Positions 54,239-64,000 of a DNA stretch of 64,000 nt are shown here, piece after piece; within the stretch, counting starts at the first letter, position 1, and every line of letters begins with the position of its first letter. The notes under the pieces were generated by a model. The model was not told the origin of the DNA. It was given only the letters and a program-made list of their open reading frames with translations, and searched no databases. Made by a program: the position numbers and the translations under genes. Source of the stretch: Streptomyces venezuelae (GTDB lineage Bacteria > Actinomycetota > Actinomycetes > Streptomycetales > Streptomycetaceae); contig NZ_CP029194.1 of NCBI RefSeq assembly GCF_008642375.1, positions 3,038,001 to 3,102,000 of the forward strand, written 5' to 3'.

Positions 54239-55291
54239 TTACTCCTTGGCGGCGGCCGCGGGCTCACCCGCGCCGAGCTTCTCCGCCACGGCCCGCAGGT
54301 CCTTGTTGCGGAGCTCCTTGGGCAGGGAGAACGTCAGGGACTCGTCCGCCGTCTTGACGATCTCGACGTCCGCGTAGCCGCGCTCACCGAGCCACTCCAG
54401 GACCTCCTGGACCAGGATGTCGGGGACGGAGGCGCCGGAGGAGAGGCCGACGCTGGTCACGCCCTCCAGCCAGGCCTCGTCGATCTCGCTCGCGAAGTCG
54501 ACCAGGTAGGCGGCGGGGACGCCGGCCTGCTTGGCGACCTCGACCATGCGGATCGAGTTCGAGGAGTTCTTCGAGCCGACGACGATCACGAGCTCCGCCT
54601 GGCCGGCGAGCTCCTTGATCGCGATCTGACGGTTCTGCGTGGCGTAGCAGATGTCGTCGGACGGCGGGGAGATCAGCTGCGGGAACTTCTCCTTCAGCGC
54701 GTCGACCGTCTCCATCGTCTCGTCGACCGAGAGCGTGGTCTGGGAGAGCCAGACGACCCGGGAGGGATCGCGGACCTCGATCTTGGCGACGTCGCCGGGG
54801 CCGTCGACCAGCTGGATGTGGTCGGGGGCCTCGCCGGAGGTGCCGATGACCTCCTCGTGGCCCTCGTGGCCGATGAGGAGGATGTCGAAGTCCTCGTTGG
54901 CGAAGCGGACGGCTTCCTTGTGGACCTTGGTGACCAGCGGGCAGGTCGCGTCGATCGTCGCGAGCCGGCCCTGGCGGGCCTCCTCGTGGACGGTCGGGGC
55001 GACGCCGTGCGCGGAGAACATCACGATGTTGCCCGGCGGCACCTCGGTCGCCTGGTCGACGAAGATCGCGCCCTTCCGCTCCAGCGTCTGGACCACGTAC
55101 TTGTTGTGGACGATCTCGTGGCGTACGTAGATCGGTGCCCCGTACTGCTCCAGGGCCTTCTCCACGGCGATCACGGCACGGTCCACGCCCGCGCAGTAGC
55201 CGCGGGGAGCGGCGAGCAGGACACGCTTCGGGCGGTTCGTCGCGGGGGCGGACTCGGGCGTCGACGCGGGCGTTGCAGTCATGCGTCCCAT
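54239..55291 (-). CDS. ispH: IspH, HMB-PP reductase
   Basis: Final enzyme of the MEP isoprenoid pathway, 350 residues, converting HMB-PP to IPP and DMAPP with a [4Fe-4S] cluster. Cluster cysteines are in APRGYCAGV (about 32), ATCPLV (about 115) and DDICYATQ (about 213). HGV in FSAHGVAP and the SSNS loop in GSKNSSNS are substrate-site motifs. Two ATGs nine bases apart are possible; the first (55291) is used from memory of the S. coelicolor homologue. Divergent from the amino-acid permease gene by 54 bp. Confidence 0.95.
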   Translation of the reverse strand: MGRMTATPASTPESAPATNRPKRVLLAAPRGYCAGVDRAVIAVEKALEQYGAPIYVRHEIVHNKYVVQTLERKGAIFVDQATEVPPGNIVMFSAHGVAPTVHEEARQGRLATIDATCPLVTKVHKEAVRFANEDFDILLIGHEGHEEVIGTSGEAPDHIQLVDGPGDVAKIEVRDPSRVVWLSQTTLSVDETMETVDALKEKFPQLISPPSDDICYATQNRQIAIKELAGQAELVIVVGSKNSSNSIRMVEVAKQAGVPAAYLVDFASEIDEAWLEGVTSVGLSSGASVPDILVQEVLEWLGERGYADVEIVKTADESLTFSLPKELRNKDLRAVAEKLGAGEPAAAAKE

Positions 55292-55345
55292 CGTAAGGCC
55301 GCGTCGGTCAGCGCTTTGATCGGTGTCGTGGCCGAGACTGACCGC

Positions 55346-56728
55346 ATGGCCGAGGATCCGCAGGTGGCTGGGCGCGAGGGGCACGGGGAACACGGGGAGC
55401 ACACGGATCTCCGTCGGAGCCTCGGCTTCCGTGACCTGGTCGTCTACGGGCTCCTCTTCATCGCTCCGATGGCCCCTGTCGGTGTCTTCGGCACCCTCGA
55501 CGCCAAGTCCCACGGGGCCGTCGCACTGGTGTACGTCGTGGCCACCGTCGCGATGGCCTTCACGGCCTTCAGCTACGCCCAGATGGTGCGGGTCGCCCCC
55601 CAGGCCGGCTCGGTCTTCACGTACGCCCGCAAGGGGCTCGGCGAGGGGACCGGATTCGTCGCGGGCTGGATGGCGCTCCTCGACTACCTGCTGATCCCCG
55701 CCGTCGCCTACCTCTTCGCGGGCATCGCCATGGAGGCGCTGGTCCCGGAGGTGGACCGGTGGGTGTGGACCGGCATCGCCGTGGTGGTGACGACCCTGCT
55801 CAACCTGTGGGGCGTCCGCGCCGCGGCCCGGGTCGGCTTCGCCGTGCTCGCGATGGAGATCGTCGTCCTGCTGGTCTTCGTCGTGTCGGCGGTGGTGGTG
55901 CTCGCACGGGACGGGGCGCGGCGCGACTGGTGGTCGCCGCTGACCGGTGACGTGTCGTTCTCGCTCGCCGCCGTCATCGGCGCGGTGTCGGTCGCGGTCC
56001 TGTCGTATCTGGGCTTCGACGCGATCGCGTCCTTCGCGGAGGAGGTGACGGGCGGTTCGGCGAAGGTCGCGCGGGCGGTGCTGGTCTGCCTGGCGCTCGC
56101 GGGCGCGCTGTTCGTGGCGCAGACGTGGCTCGTGGCCCTCCTCGAACCGGTCTCCTCGGCCGAGCTCGCCGCCGATCCGGTGAAGCAGGGTTCGGCCTTC
56201 TACGACGCCGTGGAGGCGTCGGTCGGCGGCTGGCTGCACGACCTGGTCGCGGTCTCGAAGGCGATCGGCGCGGCGTTCGCCGCCCTCGCGGGGCAGGCGG
56301 CCGGTGGCCGGCTGCTCTTCGCGATGGGCCGCGAGCGGCGGCTGCCGCACGTCCTCGCCCGGACGGACTCGGGGGTGCCTCGGGTGGCGCTGCTCGTGGC
56401 GGCGACGGTGACGATGGTGGCGGCGCTGTGGGCGGCGCGGCAGGACGACGGCCTGGACCACCTGGTGTCGGTGGTCGACGTCGGCGCGCTGACGGCGTTC
56501 GTGCTGCTGCACGCGAGCGTGGTGGGGTGGTTCGCGGTACGGAGGGCGGAGGGGCCGCCGCACTGGCTGAAGCACGTCGTCATGCCGGTCGTCGGGGCGG
56601 CGATCCTGATCGCGGTGATCGTGGAGGCCTCGGTCGCCGCGCAGGTGGTGGGCGTGGTGTGGCTGGGGATCGGTTTCGTCGTCCTGGCCGTGCAGGGCAC
56701 GGCGCGGATGCCGGCGGCGCGGCCCTGA
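55346..56728 (+). CDS. APC-family amino-acid permease
   Basis: Secondary transporter of 460 residues with about twelve helices. Begins with a polar N-terminus (about 25), then [21 protein letters not shown] and [21 protein letters not shown], the GxG substrate-binding part of APC transporters. [22 protein letters not shown] is the conserved helix 6-7 loop. Substrate is unknown; amino acids or a polyamine are likely. GTG 55328 is an alternative start. Ribosome site weak. Confidence 0.87.
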   Translation: MAEDPQVAGREGHGEHGEHTDLRRSLGFRDLVVYGLLFIAPMAPVGVFGTLDAKSHGAVALVYVVATVAMAFTAFSYAQMVRVAPQAGSVFTYARKGLGEGTGFVAGWMALLDYLLIPAVAYLFAGIAMEALVPEVDRWVWTGIAVVVTTLLNLWGVRAAARVGFAVLAMEIVVLLVFVVSAVVVLARDGARRDWWSPLTGDVSFSLAAVIGAVSVAVLSYLGFDAIASFAEEVTGGSAKVARAVLVCLALAGALFVAQTWLVALLEPVSSAELAADPVKQGSAFYDAVEASVGGWLHDLVAVSKAIGAAFAALAGQAAGGRLLFAMGRERRLPHVLARTDSGVPRVALLVAATVTMVAALWAARQDDGLDHLVSVVDVGALTAFVLLHASVVGWFAVRRAEGPPHWLKHVVMPVVGAAILIAVIVEASVAAQVVGVVWLGIGFVVLAVQGTARMPAARP

Positions 56729-56868
56729 CGTGTTCGCCGCGGGCGCTGCGGCGCGCGTGACCGTCCCCGTCTCCGTACGGGCCGCGCGCCCGTTCCCGTA
56801 CGTGCTGCCGCCCCTTCGGCGTCCCCGCCCTCGTACACGTTGTCGTACCGCGCCGTTACGCTCGGTCC

Positions 56869-58116
56869 ATGGCTCTGACTACGTCCGCCGAAGCACCGCT
56901 TCCCGTCGGTGAGGTCTCCCGGCTGATCGGGGGCTGGATCGACCGGCTCGGAGCGATCTGGGTCGAGGGGCAGATCACGCAGCTGTCGCGCCGCCCGGGC
57001 GCCGGGGTCGTCTTCCTGACGCTGCGGGATCCCTCGTACGACATCTCCATCGGCGTCACCTGCTACCGCCAGGTCTTCGACTCGGTCGCGGACCTGGTGT
57101 CCGAGGGCGCCCGCGTCGTCGTGCACGCCAAGCCCGAGTGGTACGCGCCGCGCGGGCAGCTGTCGCTGCGGGCCGCGGAGATCAAGCCGGTCGGGATCGG
57201 CGAGCTGCTCGCCCGTCTTGAGCAGCTGAAGCGGAGCCTGGCGGCCGAGGGGCTCTTCGCGCTCGACCGGAAGAAGCCCCTGCCGTTCCTGCCGCACCTG
57301 ATCGGGCTCGTCTGCGGCCGGGCCTCGGCGGCGGAGCGGGACGTCCTGGAGAACGCGCGGCGCCGCTGGCCGGCCGTCCGCTTCGAGGTGCGGAACGTCC
57401 CGGTGCAGGGCGTGAAGGCGGTCCCGCAGGTCGTCCAGGCGGTGAAGGAGCTCGACGCCCACGAGGACGTGGACGTGATCATCGTCGCGCGGGGCGGCGG
57501 CAGCGTCGAGGACCTGCTGCCCTTCTCGGACGAGCAGCTCGTCCGGGCCGTCGCCGACTGCCGTACGCCGGTGGTCTCCGCGATCGGGCACGAGCCGGAC
57601 TCGCCCCTCCTCGACCTGGTGGCGGACCTGCGGGCCTCGACGCCGACCGACGCGGCCAAGAAGGTCGTACCGGACGTCGGCGAGGAGCTCGACCGGGTGC
57701 GCGGGCTGCGGGACCGGGCGCTGCGGACCGTGCGGGGGCTCCTGGAGCGGGAGGAGCGCGGTCTCGCGCACGCCCTCGGGCGGCCCGTCATGGAGCATCC
57801 GCAGCGGATGGTCGAGGTCCGCGAGGACGAGGTCGACGCGCTGCTCGCGCGGAGCCGGCGGGTCCTGGGGCACCTCCTGGACCGGGCCGACTCCGAGCTG
57901 TCGCACACCCGGGCGCGGGTCAGGGCGCTGTCGCCCGCCGCGACGATGGAGCGGGGGTACGCGGTGCTCCAGCGGGCGGACGGCTCGGTGGTCCGCTCGC
58001 CCGATGAGGTCGCGGAGGGCGAGGAGCTGCGGGCGCGGGTCGCCGAGGGCGAGTTCGCGGTGCGGCGCGTGGACGCGGGCGCGGGCGCGGGCCCGGACGG
58101 GGCCGGTCCGGCCTGA
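56869..58116 (+). CDS. xseA: exodeoxyribonuclease VII large subunit
   Basis: Large subunit (415 residues) of exonuclease VII, which degrades single-stranded DNA from both ends. An N-terminal OB-fold (about 15-110; [24 protein letters not shown]) precedes the catalytic domain with [34 protein letters not shown] and [51 protein letters not shown] is the family signature. xseB follows 57 bp downstream. Confidence 0.95.
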   Translation: MALTTSAEAPLPVGEVSRLIGGWIDRLGAIWVEGQITQLSRRPGAGVVFLTLRDPSYDISIGVTCYRQVFDSVADLVSEGARVVVHAKPEWYAPRGQLSLRAAEIKPVGIGELLARLEQLKRSLAAEGLFALDRKKPLPFLPHLIGLVCGRASAAERDVLENARRRWPAVRFEVRNVPVQGVKAVPQVVQAVKELDAHEDVDVIIVARGGGSVEDLLPFSDEQLVRAVADCRTPVVSAIGHEPDSPLLDLVADLRASTPTDAAKKVVPDVGEELDRVRGLRDRALRTVRGLLEREERGLAHALGRPVMEHPQRMVEVREDEVDALLARSRRVLGHLLDRADSELSHTRARVRALSPAATMERGYAVLQRADGSVVRSPDEVAEGEELRARVAEGEFAVRRVDAGAGAGPDGAGPA

Positions 58117-58173
58117 GCGGGCCCGCATCGGCGAGGACATCGAGAGAGAAGCGGACACACGGAGGTGGAGCAC

Positions 58174-58416
58174 ATGGCAGCCGGTACGGAAGAGGCGGCG
58201 CTCGGGTACGAGCAGGCGCGGGACGAGCTCGTCGAGGTCGTCCGGCGGCTGGAGGCCGGCGGGACGTCCCTGGAGGAGTCCCTCGCGCTCTGGGAGCGCG
58301 GCGAGGAGCTGGCGAAGGTCTGCCGGCGGCGGCTGGAGGGCGCCCGGGCGCGCCTCGACGCCTCCCTGGCGGCGGAGCGGGCGGCGGAGGCGGAGGCGGA
58401 GGGCACGGAGGAGTAG
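58174..58416 (+). CDS. xseB: exodeoxyribonuclease VII small subunit
   Basis: An 80-residue helical subunit that binds Xse[38 protein letters not shown] is the family core, followed by a short Glu-rich tail. The ATG at 58174 is preceded by GGAGGT at a seven-base spacing, better than the upstream GTG at 58165. Confidence 0.93.
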   Translation: MAAGTEEAALGYEQARDELVEVVRRLEAGGTSLEESLALWERGEELAKVCRRRLEGARARLDASLAAERAAEAEAEGTEE

Positions 58417-58520
58417 CAGCCCTGCCGGGGCTCGCGGCGTCCTTCCGGGATCCGGACGGGGCGTCCCGGCCCGGCATGCCCTGCCGTAGACTCGGGAGTG
58501 AAGCGGATCACTATCCGGAT

Positions 58521-58545
58521 GGATTGGTTGAACTTTCACCAATCC
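58521..58545. promoter_or_regulatory. perfect inverted repeat (operator) over nitroreductase promoter
   Basis: GGATTGGT and ACCAATCC are 8-bp perfect arms with a 9-bp spacer TGAACTTTC. The dyad covers the -35 element of the promoter at 58528-58557, 75 bp before the nitroreductase start. Steric repression by a dimeric regulator, possibly redox- or quinone-sensing, is likely. No regulator gene is nearby. Confidence 0.65.
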
Positions 58546-58557
58546 TGGGCGTACTGT
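58528..58557 (+). promoter_or_regulatory. promoter of the nitroreductase gene
   Basis: TTGAAC (58528-58533) and TACTGT (58552-58557) are separated by 18 bp and match the principal vegetative sigma factor consensus of Streptomyces (TTGACN / TAnnnT) well. The leader is about 55 bp. Confidence 0.5.
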
Positions 58558-58619
58558 CGAGGACGTCGCTCGAACTTCCTTGCGGGCGATCCTCTTTTGC
58601 AGTCCGGAAGGTACGCAGC

Positions 58620-59210
58620 ATGTCTCTCGCCCTTGACTCCGCCGCCCAGGACCTCCTCTTCCGTGAGGCCCGCACCGCCAACACGTTCACCGACGAGCCG
58701 GTGACCGACGAGCAGGTCCAGGCGATCTACGACCTGGTGAAGTACGGCCCGACCGCCTTCAACCAGACCCCGCTGCGCATCACCCTGGTCCGCTCCCCCG
58801 AGGCCCGCGAGCGCCTGGTCAAGCACATGGCCGAGGGCAACCAGCCGAAGACGGCGGCCGCACCGCTGGTCGCGATCCTCTCCGCGGACAACGAGTTCCA
58901 CGAGGAGCTCCCGGCCCTGCTCCCGCACTTCCCGCAGGCCAAGGACATGTTCTTCGCGGAGCGCCCGGTCCGCGAGCAGTCCGCCGTGCTGAACGCCGCC
59001 CTTCAGGCCGCGTACTTCATCGTCGGCGTCCGCGCCGCCGGCCTCGCCGCCGGCCCGATGACCGGCCTCGACTTCGCCGGCGTCCAGAAGGAGTTCCTGG
59101 ACGACGACCACACCCCGCTGATGGTCGTCAACATCGGCAAGCCGGGCGAGGACGCCTGGTTCCCGCGCTCCCCGCGCCTGGCCTACGACGAGGTCGTCAC
59201 CACCGTCTGA
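58620..59210 (+). CDS. nitroreductase family protein (malonic semialdehyde reductase/RutE-like)
   Basis: FMN-dependent oxidoreductase of 196 residues. ATG 58620 with GGAAGG ahead. Family features: AARTANTFTDEPV-like R..R..F start, YGPTAFNQTPLRITLVRS, then ADNEFHEELP, and GLAAGPMTGLDFAGVQKEFL. It resembles malonic semialdehyde reductase (RutE) more than NfsB. It reduces a carbonyl or nitro group with NAD(P)H. Transcribed alone with the operator above and ended by the 24-bp hairpin. Confidence 0.87.
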   Translation: MSLALDSAAQDLLFREARTANTFTDEPVTDEQVQAIYDLVKYGPTAFNQTPLRITLVRSPEARERLVKHMAEGNQPKTAAAPLVAILSADNEFHEELPALLPHFPQAKDMFFAERPVREQSAVLNAALQAAYFIVGVRAAGLAAGPMTGLDFAGVQKEFLDDDHTPLMVVNIGKPGEDAWFPRSPRLAYDEVVTTV

Positions 59211-59227
59211 CGCCCACGCCGGACCGC

Positions 59228-59278
59228 ACGTACGGGAAGGGCCCCGCACTCACCGAGTGCGGGGCCCTTCCCGTACGT
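59228..59278. terminator. bidirectional terminator, 24-bp stem
   Basis: A perfect 24-bp inverted repeat (59228-59251 and 59255-59278) with a 3-nt loop ACC between the convergent nitroreductase and DUF4245 genes. It is the longest perfect hairpin seen in the window. Confidence 0.88.
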
Positions 59279-59290
59279 CCCACCTGCCCG

Positions 59291-59824
59291 TCAGGCCTTC
59301 TGCGGCTTGAGCGAGCCCGCCATCTCAGCCAGCCGCTCGAAGGACGCCGTGCCGGTCACGACCGTCGTCGAGCCGCCCTCCGCCCGGACGAGCGCGTCGT
59401 ACTTCGGCCCCTCCCAGCGCTGCCACACCTGCCCGGCCACCGTCTGGGTCCTTCCGGTGTTCTTCGCCTCGTGCGTCACCTCGGGCACGTACTTGCCCGG
59501 GGCCGCCGTCGACTGGTGGATCGCCACGTACTGCGTGTCCGGGGAGAGGAACCCGAGCTGCCAGGCGTCGCTCTTCTCGCGCTTGTACGAGACGACCGTC
59601 GCCTTCCAGTCCGCCCCGAGGCCCTCGGGGGCCAGCACCGGATACGGTGCCGCCCGCTGGGCCGTCAGGAGCTCGACGCGGTAGTCCTTCGCCTGGACCG
59701 GAGCCGCGCTCTCGTCGTGCGGGATGAAGAGATACATCACTCCCGCAGCGACCATGATCACCCCGAGGGACTGGAACATCCCTCGTACCGTCTGCCTACC
59801 TCGCATACCTGCCACGCCCCACAT
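59291..59824 (-). CDS. DUF4245-family membrane-anchored protein
   Basis: A 177-residue protein with an N-terminal signal anchor (about 15-34; MFQSLGVIMVAAGVMYLFI) and an extracytoplasmic domain containing PYPVLAPEGLGADWKATVVSYK and GVTQ..VAGQVWQRWEG-like motifs of DUF4245. Usually located beside glpX, as here. Function unknown; start may be GTG 59815 or ATG 59806. Confidence 0.84.
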   Translation of the reverse strand: MWGVAGMRGRQTVRGMFQSLGVIMVAAGVMYLFIPHDESAAPVQAKDYRVELLTAQRAAPYPVLAPEGLGADWKATVVSYKREKSDAWQLGFLSPDTQYVAIHQSTAAPGKYVPEVTHEAKNTGRTQTVAGQVWQRWEGPKYDALVRAEGGSTTVVTGTASFERLAEMAGSLKPQKA

Positions 59825-59957
59825 GGTCGCATCATGATGCTCTGCTCAAACGTGGGCCCCTCTGCTCATTTTGTCGACGTACCGATAGAGTCGGAGCACC
59901 CTCGTTTTTCCGGCCGTCGCCGTTCCCGGCCGTCGCCGTACAGAAAGGTGCGCTTCG

Positions 59958-60992
59958 ATGACCGAGAGCCATCACCTGCCGCCCGAGCTCGTCGTCTCCC
60001 CCGAGGCCCCCGACCGCAACCTCGCCCTCGAGCTGGTCCGCGTCACCGAGGCCGCCGCCATGGCCGCCGGCCGCTGGGTCGGCCGCGGCGACAAGATCGG
60101 CGCGGACGGCGCGGCGGTCAACGCCATGCGGACCCTGATCTCCACCGTCTCGATGAACGGCGTCGTCGTCATCGGCGAGGGCGAGAAGGACGAAGCCCCG
60201 ATGCTGTTCAACGGCGAGCGGGTCGGCGACGGCACCGGTGCCGAGGTCGACATCGCCGTCGACCCGATCGACGGCACCACGCTCAACGCCAAGGGCATGC
60301 CGAACGCGATCGCCGTCCTGGCCGCCGCCGACCGCGGCACCATGTTCGACCCGTCCGCGGTGTTCTACATGGACAAGCTGGTCACCGGCCCCGAGGCCGC
60401 CGACTTCGTCGACATCAACGCCCCCGTCTCGGTCAACATCCGCCGGGTCGCCAAGGCCAAGAACTCCTCGCCCGAGGACATCACGGTCATGATCCTGGAC
60501 CGCCCCCGCCACGAGGGCATCGTCAAGGAGATCCGCGAGACCGGGGCCCGGATCAAGTTCATCTCGGACGGCGACGTCGCCGGTTCGATCATGGCCGTCC
60601 GCGAGGGCACCGGCGTCGACATGCTCATGGGCGTCGGCGGCACCCCCGAGGGCATCATCTCCGCCTGCGCCATCAAGTGCCTCGGCGGTGTGATCCAGGG
60701 CAAGCTGTGGCCGAAGGACGAGGCCGAGCGGCAGAAGGCGCTCGACGCGGGCCACGACCTGGACCGGGTGCTCTCCACGAACGACCTGGTCAGCGGCGAC
60801 AACGTCTTCTTCGTCGCGACCGGCATCACCGACGGCGAGCTGCTGCGCGGTGTGCGCTACCGCGCCGAGACGGCGACGACGCAGTCGCTGGTCATGCGCT
60901 CGAAGTCCGGCACGATCCGCCAGATCGACTCGACGCACCGGCTCTCGAAGCTGCGCGCGTACAGCAAGATCGACTTCGATCGCGCCAAGTGA
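59958..60992 (+). CDS. glpX: fructose-1,6-bisphosphatase, class II
   Basis: Metal-dependent gluconeogenic phosphatase of 344 residues converting fructose-1,6-bisphosphate to fructose-6-phosphate. [11 protein letters not shown] at 71-81 and DPIDGT at 102-107 carry the metal and catalytic residues of the lithium-sensitive phosphatase fold; [11 protein letters not shown] and [18 protein letters not shown] are further class II signatures. AAAGG-like ribosome site about ten bases upstream. Divergent from DUF4245. Confidence 0.95.
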   Translation: MTESHHLPPELVVSPEAPDRNLALELVRVTEAAAMAAGRWVGRGDKIGADGAAVNAMRTLISTVSMNGVVVIGEGEKDEAPMLFNGERVGDGTGAEVDIAVDPIDGTTLNAKGMPNAIAVLAAADRGTMFDPSAVFYMDKLVTGPEAADFVDINAPVSVNIRRVAKAKNSSPEDITVMILDRPRHEGIVKEIRETGARIKFISDGDVAGSIMAVREGTGVDMLMGVGGTPEGIISACAIKCLGGVIQGKLWPKDEAERQKALDAGHDLDRVLSTNDLVSGDNVFFVATGITDGELLRGVRYRAETATTQSLVMRSKSGTIRQIDSTHRLSKLRAYSKIDFDRAK

Positions 60993-61032
60993 GCGGCTGA
61001 GCAGCCGAGCTCCTGAGCGGAACGGAACGAAG

Positions 61033-61065
61033 AGGGGCGCCCCCATGTGCGGTGGGGGCGCCCCT
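61033..61065. terminator. bidirectional terminator between glpX and WhiB-like gene
   Basis: A 13-bp perfect inverted repeat (61033-61045 and 61053-61065) with a 7-nt loop, between two convergent genes. Confidence 0.82.
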
Positions 61066-61099
61066 TCCCGTACGGGCCGCGACGGGGTCCGCTCCCCCG

Positions 61100-61474
61100 T
61101 CAGCCCGCCTGGGCGATCCGTCCGTCGGTCGCGGACGCCTTCCTGAGCTCCACCTCACGCCGCCGGCGCCGGGCCAGGACCACTCGGCGCTCCGCCGCGG
61201 TGAGCCCGCCCCACACCCCGTACGGCTCGGGCTGGAGCAGCGCGTGCTCCCGGCACTCGACCATCACGGGACAGCGGGCACAGACGCGCTTGGCCGCCTC
61301 CTCGCGCGCGAGCCGCGCGGCGGTCGGCTCCTTGGAGGGGGCGAAGAACAGCCCGGCCTCGTCCCGGCGGCACACCGCCTCCGCGTGCCAGGGGCCGGCC
61401 TCGTCCTCCCGGGCAGGTGTGCGCTGAGGGGGTACGGCGGCGACCTGGAGGGGCTGATGCGGCAGTGGCAGCAC
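61100..61474 (-). CDS. WhiB-like [4Fe-4S] regulator (WblI-like)
   Basis: A 124-residue Wbl protein. Cys35, Cys65, Cys68 and Cys74 (AVCRRDE...CARCPVMVEC) coordinate a [4Fe-4S] cluster; GVWGG at 86-90 is the family turn that contacts sigma factor; the tail RRRRREVELRK is basic for DNA contact. The chromosomal position beside glpX is what I recall for WblI of S. coelicolor. These proteins control development, redox and antibiotic responses. Confidence 0.9.
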   Translation of the reverse strand: MLPLPHQPLQVAAVPPQRTPAREDEAGPWHAEAVCRRDEAGLFFAPSKEPTAARLAREEAAKRVCARCPVMVECREHALLQPEPYGVWGGLTAAERRVVLARRRRREVELRKASATDGRIAQAG

Positions 61475-61670
61475 GGTCTACTCCTGACGACGGCTTCGCG
61501 AGCGAGCGGCGATGCAGCAGCCCTACCCGCTGTGCGCGCGCCTATGCACTGCGTGCCGCGCCGTTCCGCACTGCGGATACCCGTGGGCGAAAACCGGTCA
61601 CCGACCGACCGGACCGGCTTCGGGCCGGCGCAGGCCGACCGCCGGGTCGGTGGCCGGGCCGGTGGCCGGG

Positions 61671-62390
61671 TCAGTGACCGAGGTGTTTGCGCAGCTTGCT
61701 CTGGAGGTCGGTGATCCACTTGCCGCGCTTGGGCCTCGCCTCGACGTTGCCGAAGACCGAGTAGCCGTTGACGACGACGACCGGGGCCTGCGGGTCGACG
61801 CCCTCCAGGGTCACGACCTCGAAGTTGCCGAAGATTCCGCTGCCGTTGCCGCGCAGGCTCACGTTCTCCGGGACCCGCACCTCGACGTTCCCGAAGATCG
61901 ACGTGGCGTTGATCGTCGTGACGCGCTGCGCGAAGATCGCCTCGGTCAGATCGATCTCGATGTTGCCGAAGAGCGCGAACGCGTTCGTCCTGCGGCTCAC
62001 CCGCCACCGGCCCTTGCGGGTCGTGCTGGAGAAGATCGCGACCAGGCTGTCCGCCTCGCCGCCGGCATCGGCCGGATCGTCCTCGTACACCGGCTCGGGG
62101 TCCCGGCGGGTCCGGGCGCTCGGCAGGTCGCGGACGATCGGCTCCAGCTCTCCCACGGTCTTGGCGCGGTAGACCGCGTCGATCCGGTCCGAGTGCTCCT
62201 CGGGATCGATCCGGCCCTCGGCCAGGGCATCCCGGAGGATGTCCGCGATCCGGTCCCGGTCCGCGTCGGACGCCCGCAACGAGCCTCGCGGGTCGGCGAA
62301 AGCGGTCTCGGCAGGGGCGGGCTCGGCGGGAGCGGCCGAACGCTGCGGCTGCGGCTGCTTTTCGGGTTCGGGCTTCTTTTCGAGGTCCAC
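61671..62390 (-). CDS. DUF1707 and LiaF-like C-terminal domain protein
   Basis: A 239-residue soluble protein. About 35 Pro/Glu/Ala-rich residues precede a DUF1707 domain (about 36-92; LRASDADRDRIADILRDALAEGRIDPEEHSDRID-type). The C-terminal ~115 residues form beta strands with repeated GN.E and IFGN (FGNIEIDLTEA, IFGNVEVRVPE, IFGNFEVVTLE), as in the cell-wall-active antibiotic response domain of LiaF. No transmembrane segment. Role in envelope-stress signalling is inferred. Confidence 0.83.
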   Translation of the reverse strand: MDLEKKPEPEKQPQPQRSAAPAEPAPAETAFADPRGSLRASDADRDRIADILRDALAEGRIDPEEHSDRIDAVYRAKTVGELEPIVRDLPSARTRRDPEPVYEDDPADAGGEADSLVAIFSSTTRKGRWRVSRRTNAFALFGNIEIDLTEAIFAQRVTTINATSIFGNVEVRVPENVSLRGNGSGIFGNFEVVTLEGVDPQAPVVVVNGYSVFGNVEARPKRGKWITDLQSKLRKHLGH

Positions 62391-62736
62391 GGAGCCAGCC
62401 TAGCGAAACGCGATAGATCGCGACCAGTGGGCGGGGCCGGACCCGTGGAGGAAGTACGCGGCGAACCGGCGCGCGGGGGCGGCGGGTTGAGGCCACGCCG
62501 ACGGAGTCCCGGCACCGCACGCCGGCGACCGCACGCCGCCCGCGGACCGACCGCAAGCCGGCCGCGAGCCGGCCGCGAGCCGGCCGCCGCCCTCCGGAAC
62601 CCGCCACATCGGCGCGGTCCCGCGTCCAAGTGAGCCTTACCTCACAGGATCGGGGCCGCGGCAGCGTTCTACGCTGGAGTGCGCGCGGCCAATGGAGGCG
62701 GCGCTGCTGTCTGCCGAGTGAGGAATGGCCGCCGTC
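62391..62736. other. upstream region of the fumarase gene
   Basis: A 346-bp divergent gap. It includes a short tandem GC repeat near 62553-62590 (three copies of about 11 bp, GCCGGCCGCGA) and presumably promoters for both neighbours. The frames that cross it show no protein features. No tRNA or riboswitch-like pattern was recognised. Confidence 0.55.
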
Positions 62737-64000
62737 ATGCCAGAGTTTGCGTACTCCGATCTGCTCCCCCTGGGAGAGGACACCACGCCCTACCGCCTGG
62801 TGACCGCCGAAGGTGTCTCCACCTTCGAGGCCGACGGCCGTACGTTCCTCAAGGTCGAGCCCGAGGCGCTGCGCACGCTCGCCGCCGAGGCGATCCACGA
62901 CATCCAGCACTTCCTGCGCCCGGCCCACCTGGCCCAGCTCCGCCGGATCATCGACGACCCGGAGGCGTCGAGCAACGACAAGTTCGTCGCGCTCGACCTC
63001 CTGAAGAACGCGAACATCGCCGCCGCCGGCGTCCTCCCGATGTGCCAGGACACCGGCACCGCGATCGTCATGGGCAAGCGCGGCCAGAACGTGCTGACCT
63101 CCGGCCGTGACGAGGAGGCCCTGTCCAAGGGCATCTACGACGCGTACACCAAGCTGAACCTGCGGTACTCGCAGATGGCTCCCGTGACCATGTGGGAGGA
63201 GAAGAACACCGGCTCGAACCTGCCCGCGCAGATCGAGCTGTACGCGACCGACGGCGGCGCGTACAAGTTCCTCTTCATGGCCAAGGGCGGCGGCTCCGCC
63301 AACAAGTCCTTCCTCTACCAGGAGACGAAGGCCGTCCTCAACGAGGCGAGCATGATGAAGTTCCTGGAGGAGAAGATCCGCTCGCTCGGCACGGCCGCCT
63401 GCCCGCCGTACCACCTGGCGATCGTCGTCGGCGGCACGAGCGCCGAGTTCGCGCTCAAGACCGCGAAGTACGCCTCCGCGCACTACCTGGACGAGCTGCC
63501 CACCGAGGGCTCTGCCGAGACCGGCCACGGCTTCCGCGACAAGGAGCTGGAGGAGAAGGTCTTCGAGCTGACGCAGAAGATCGGCATCGGCGCGCAGTTC
63601 GGCGGCAAGTACTTCTGCCACGACGTCCGCGTCGTCCGCCTCCCCCGCCACGGCGCGTCGCTGCCCGTCGCCATCGCCGTGTCCTGCTCCGCCGACCGCC
63701 AGGCCGTCGCGAAGATCACCGCCGAGGGCGTCTTCCTCGAGCAGCTGGAGACGGACCCGGCGCGTTTCCTGCCGGACACCACGGACGAGCACCTCTCCGA
63801 GGAGAGCGACGTCGTCACCATCGACCTGAACCAGCCGATGGACGACATCCTCGCCGAGCTGACCAAGTACCCGGTGAAGACCCGGCTCTCCCTCAACGGC
63901 CCGCTGGTCGTGGCGCGCGACATCGCGCACGCCAAGATCAAGGAGCGGCTCGACGCGGGCGAGGAGATGCCGCAGTACCTGAAGGACCACCCGGTCTACT
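62737..64000 (+). CDS. class I fumarate hydratase (partial, runs off window)
   Basis: Iron-sulfur fumarase, open at the window edge with 421 codons visible. [13 protein letters not shown] is the usual start; ATG 62725 is an alternative. [40 protein letters not shown] and [21 protein letters not shown] mark the N-terminal catalytic half, and the visible cysteines include cluster ligands. The last part begins the swivelling beta domain ([38 protein letters not shown]). It interconverts fumarate and malate, complementing the succinate dehydrogenase in the same window. Confidence 0.93.
   Translation, partial: MPEFAYSDLLPLGEDTTPYRLVTAEGVSTFEADGRTFLKVEPEALRTLAAEAIHDIQHFLRPAHLAQLRRIIDDPEASSNDKFVALDLLKNANIAAAGVLPMCQDTGTAIVMGKRGQNVLTSGRDEEALSKGIYDAYTKLNLRYSQMAPVTMWEEKNTGSNLPAQIELYATDGGAYKFLFMAKGGGSANKSFLYQETKAVLNEASMMKFLEEKIRSLGTAACPPYHLAIVVGGTSAEFALKTAKYASAHYLDELPTEGSAETGHGFRDKELEEKVFELTQKIGIGAQFGGKYFCHDVRVVRLPRHGASLPVAIAVSCSADRQAVAKITAEGVFLEQLETDPARFLPDTTDEHLSEESDVVTIDLNQPMDDILAELTKYPVKTRLSLNGPLVVARDIAHAKIKERLDAGEEMPQYLKDHPVY

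Noticed and set aside
54239..56575. A 778-codon minus-strand frame containing IspH at its end
   Set aside because: Only the last 350 codons encode IspH; the extension is antisense to the amino-acid permease gene and has shadow composition.
61264..63990. A 908-codon open frame on the minus strand
   Set aside because: Antisense to the fumarase gene and to parts of the WhiB-like and DUF1707 genes; the composition is that of a shadow frame.

Overview
The window is chromosomal DNA from a Streptomyces, or a very close relative. The evidence is very high GC with strong third-position bias, AGGAGG-type ribosome sites, GTG and TTG starts, and a gene set typical of the genus: mshB, a WhiB-like protein, a SARP/AfsR-type regulator, a SpoIIE-type phosphatase, two adjacent five-gene oligopeptide permease operons and a DasR-like operator in front of a chitinase. 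From memory, the order resembles the part of the S. coelicolor core chromosome between the class I fumarase and mshB, read in reverse. I saw no tRNA, rRNA, transposase, phage gene, integrase or CRISPR array.

Layout. 46-4930: mshB with a small membrane-protein gene, a DPP-IV-type S9 peptidase and a membrane protein. 5073-16889: two tandem minus-strand operons of identical order (binding lipoprotein, two permeases, two ATPases), each with a strong hairpin between the lipoprotein gene and the permeases. They are paralogous and one is probably BldK-like. 17535-20298: a small secreted protein behind a 22-23 bp tandem repeat array, a 20-bp-stem terminator, then typA. 20613-27041: a large LpqW-like binding lipoprotein, divergent from a small coiled-coil gene and a second-type succinate dehydrogenase operon (five-helix anchor, flavoprotein, iron-sulfur subunit). 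27044-31658: a degraded transglutaminase-like gene, a membrane-anchored glycosidase-like protein, and a TPM-domain protein next to PspA. 31682-38523: a PAS-PAS-GAF-SpoIIE-HATPase phosphatase, a stand-alone HATPase, a Nudix hydrolase, a 59-residue SPOR-like protein, an NCS1 permease with a Cys-rich tail, and a GntR/UTRA regulator. 38794-50620: a GH18 chitinase, a septum-formation-type membrane protein, a secreted subtilase with a P domain, a threonine-synthase-like enzyme, a DUF6000 protein, a DUF4232-like lipoprotein, an AfsR-type regulator and a repeat protein. 50729-64000: conserved genes (Uma2-type nuclease, ychF, DUF6542 protein, ppgK, ispH, an amino-acid permease, xseA, xseB, nitroreductase, DUF4245, glpX, a WhiB-like protein, a DUF1707/LiaF-like protein) and the 5' part of a class I fumarase that runs off the end.

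How the genes fit together: peptide capture (two Opp-type operons plus the LpqW-like lipoprotein) sits beside extracellular degradation (S9 peptidase, subtilase, chitinase). The second succinate dehydrogenase, class I fumarase, GlpX and PpgK represent central carbon metabolism. The PspA/TPM, LiaF-like and SpoIIE/HATPase proteins suggest envelope-stress and partner-switching control. Most of the window is ordinary core genome. The less ordinary signals are paired intra-operon hairpins, several repeat arrays, a clean operator over a nitroreductase promoter, a 16-bp hairpin inside ppgK, a Cys-rich transporter tail and a small secreted protein with a possible pore-former-like segment.
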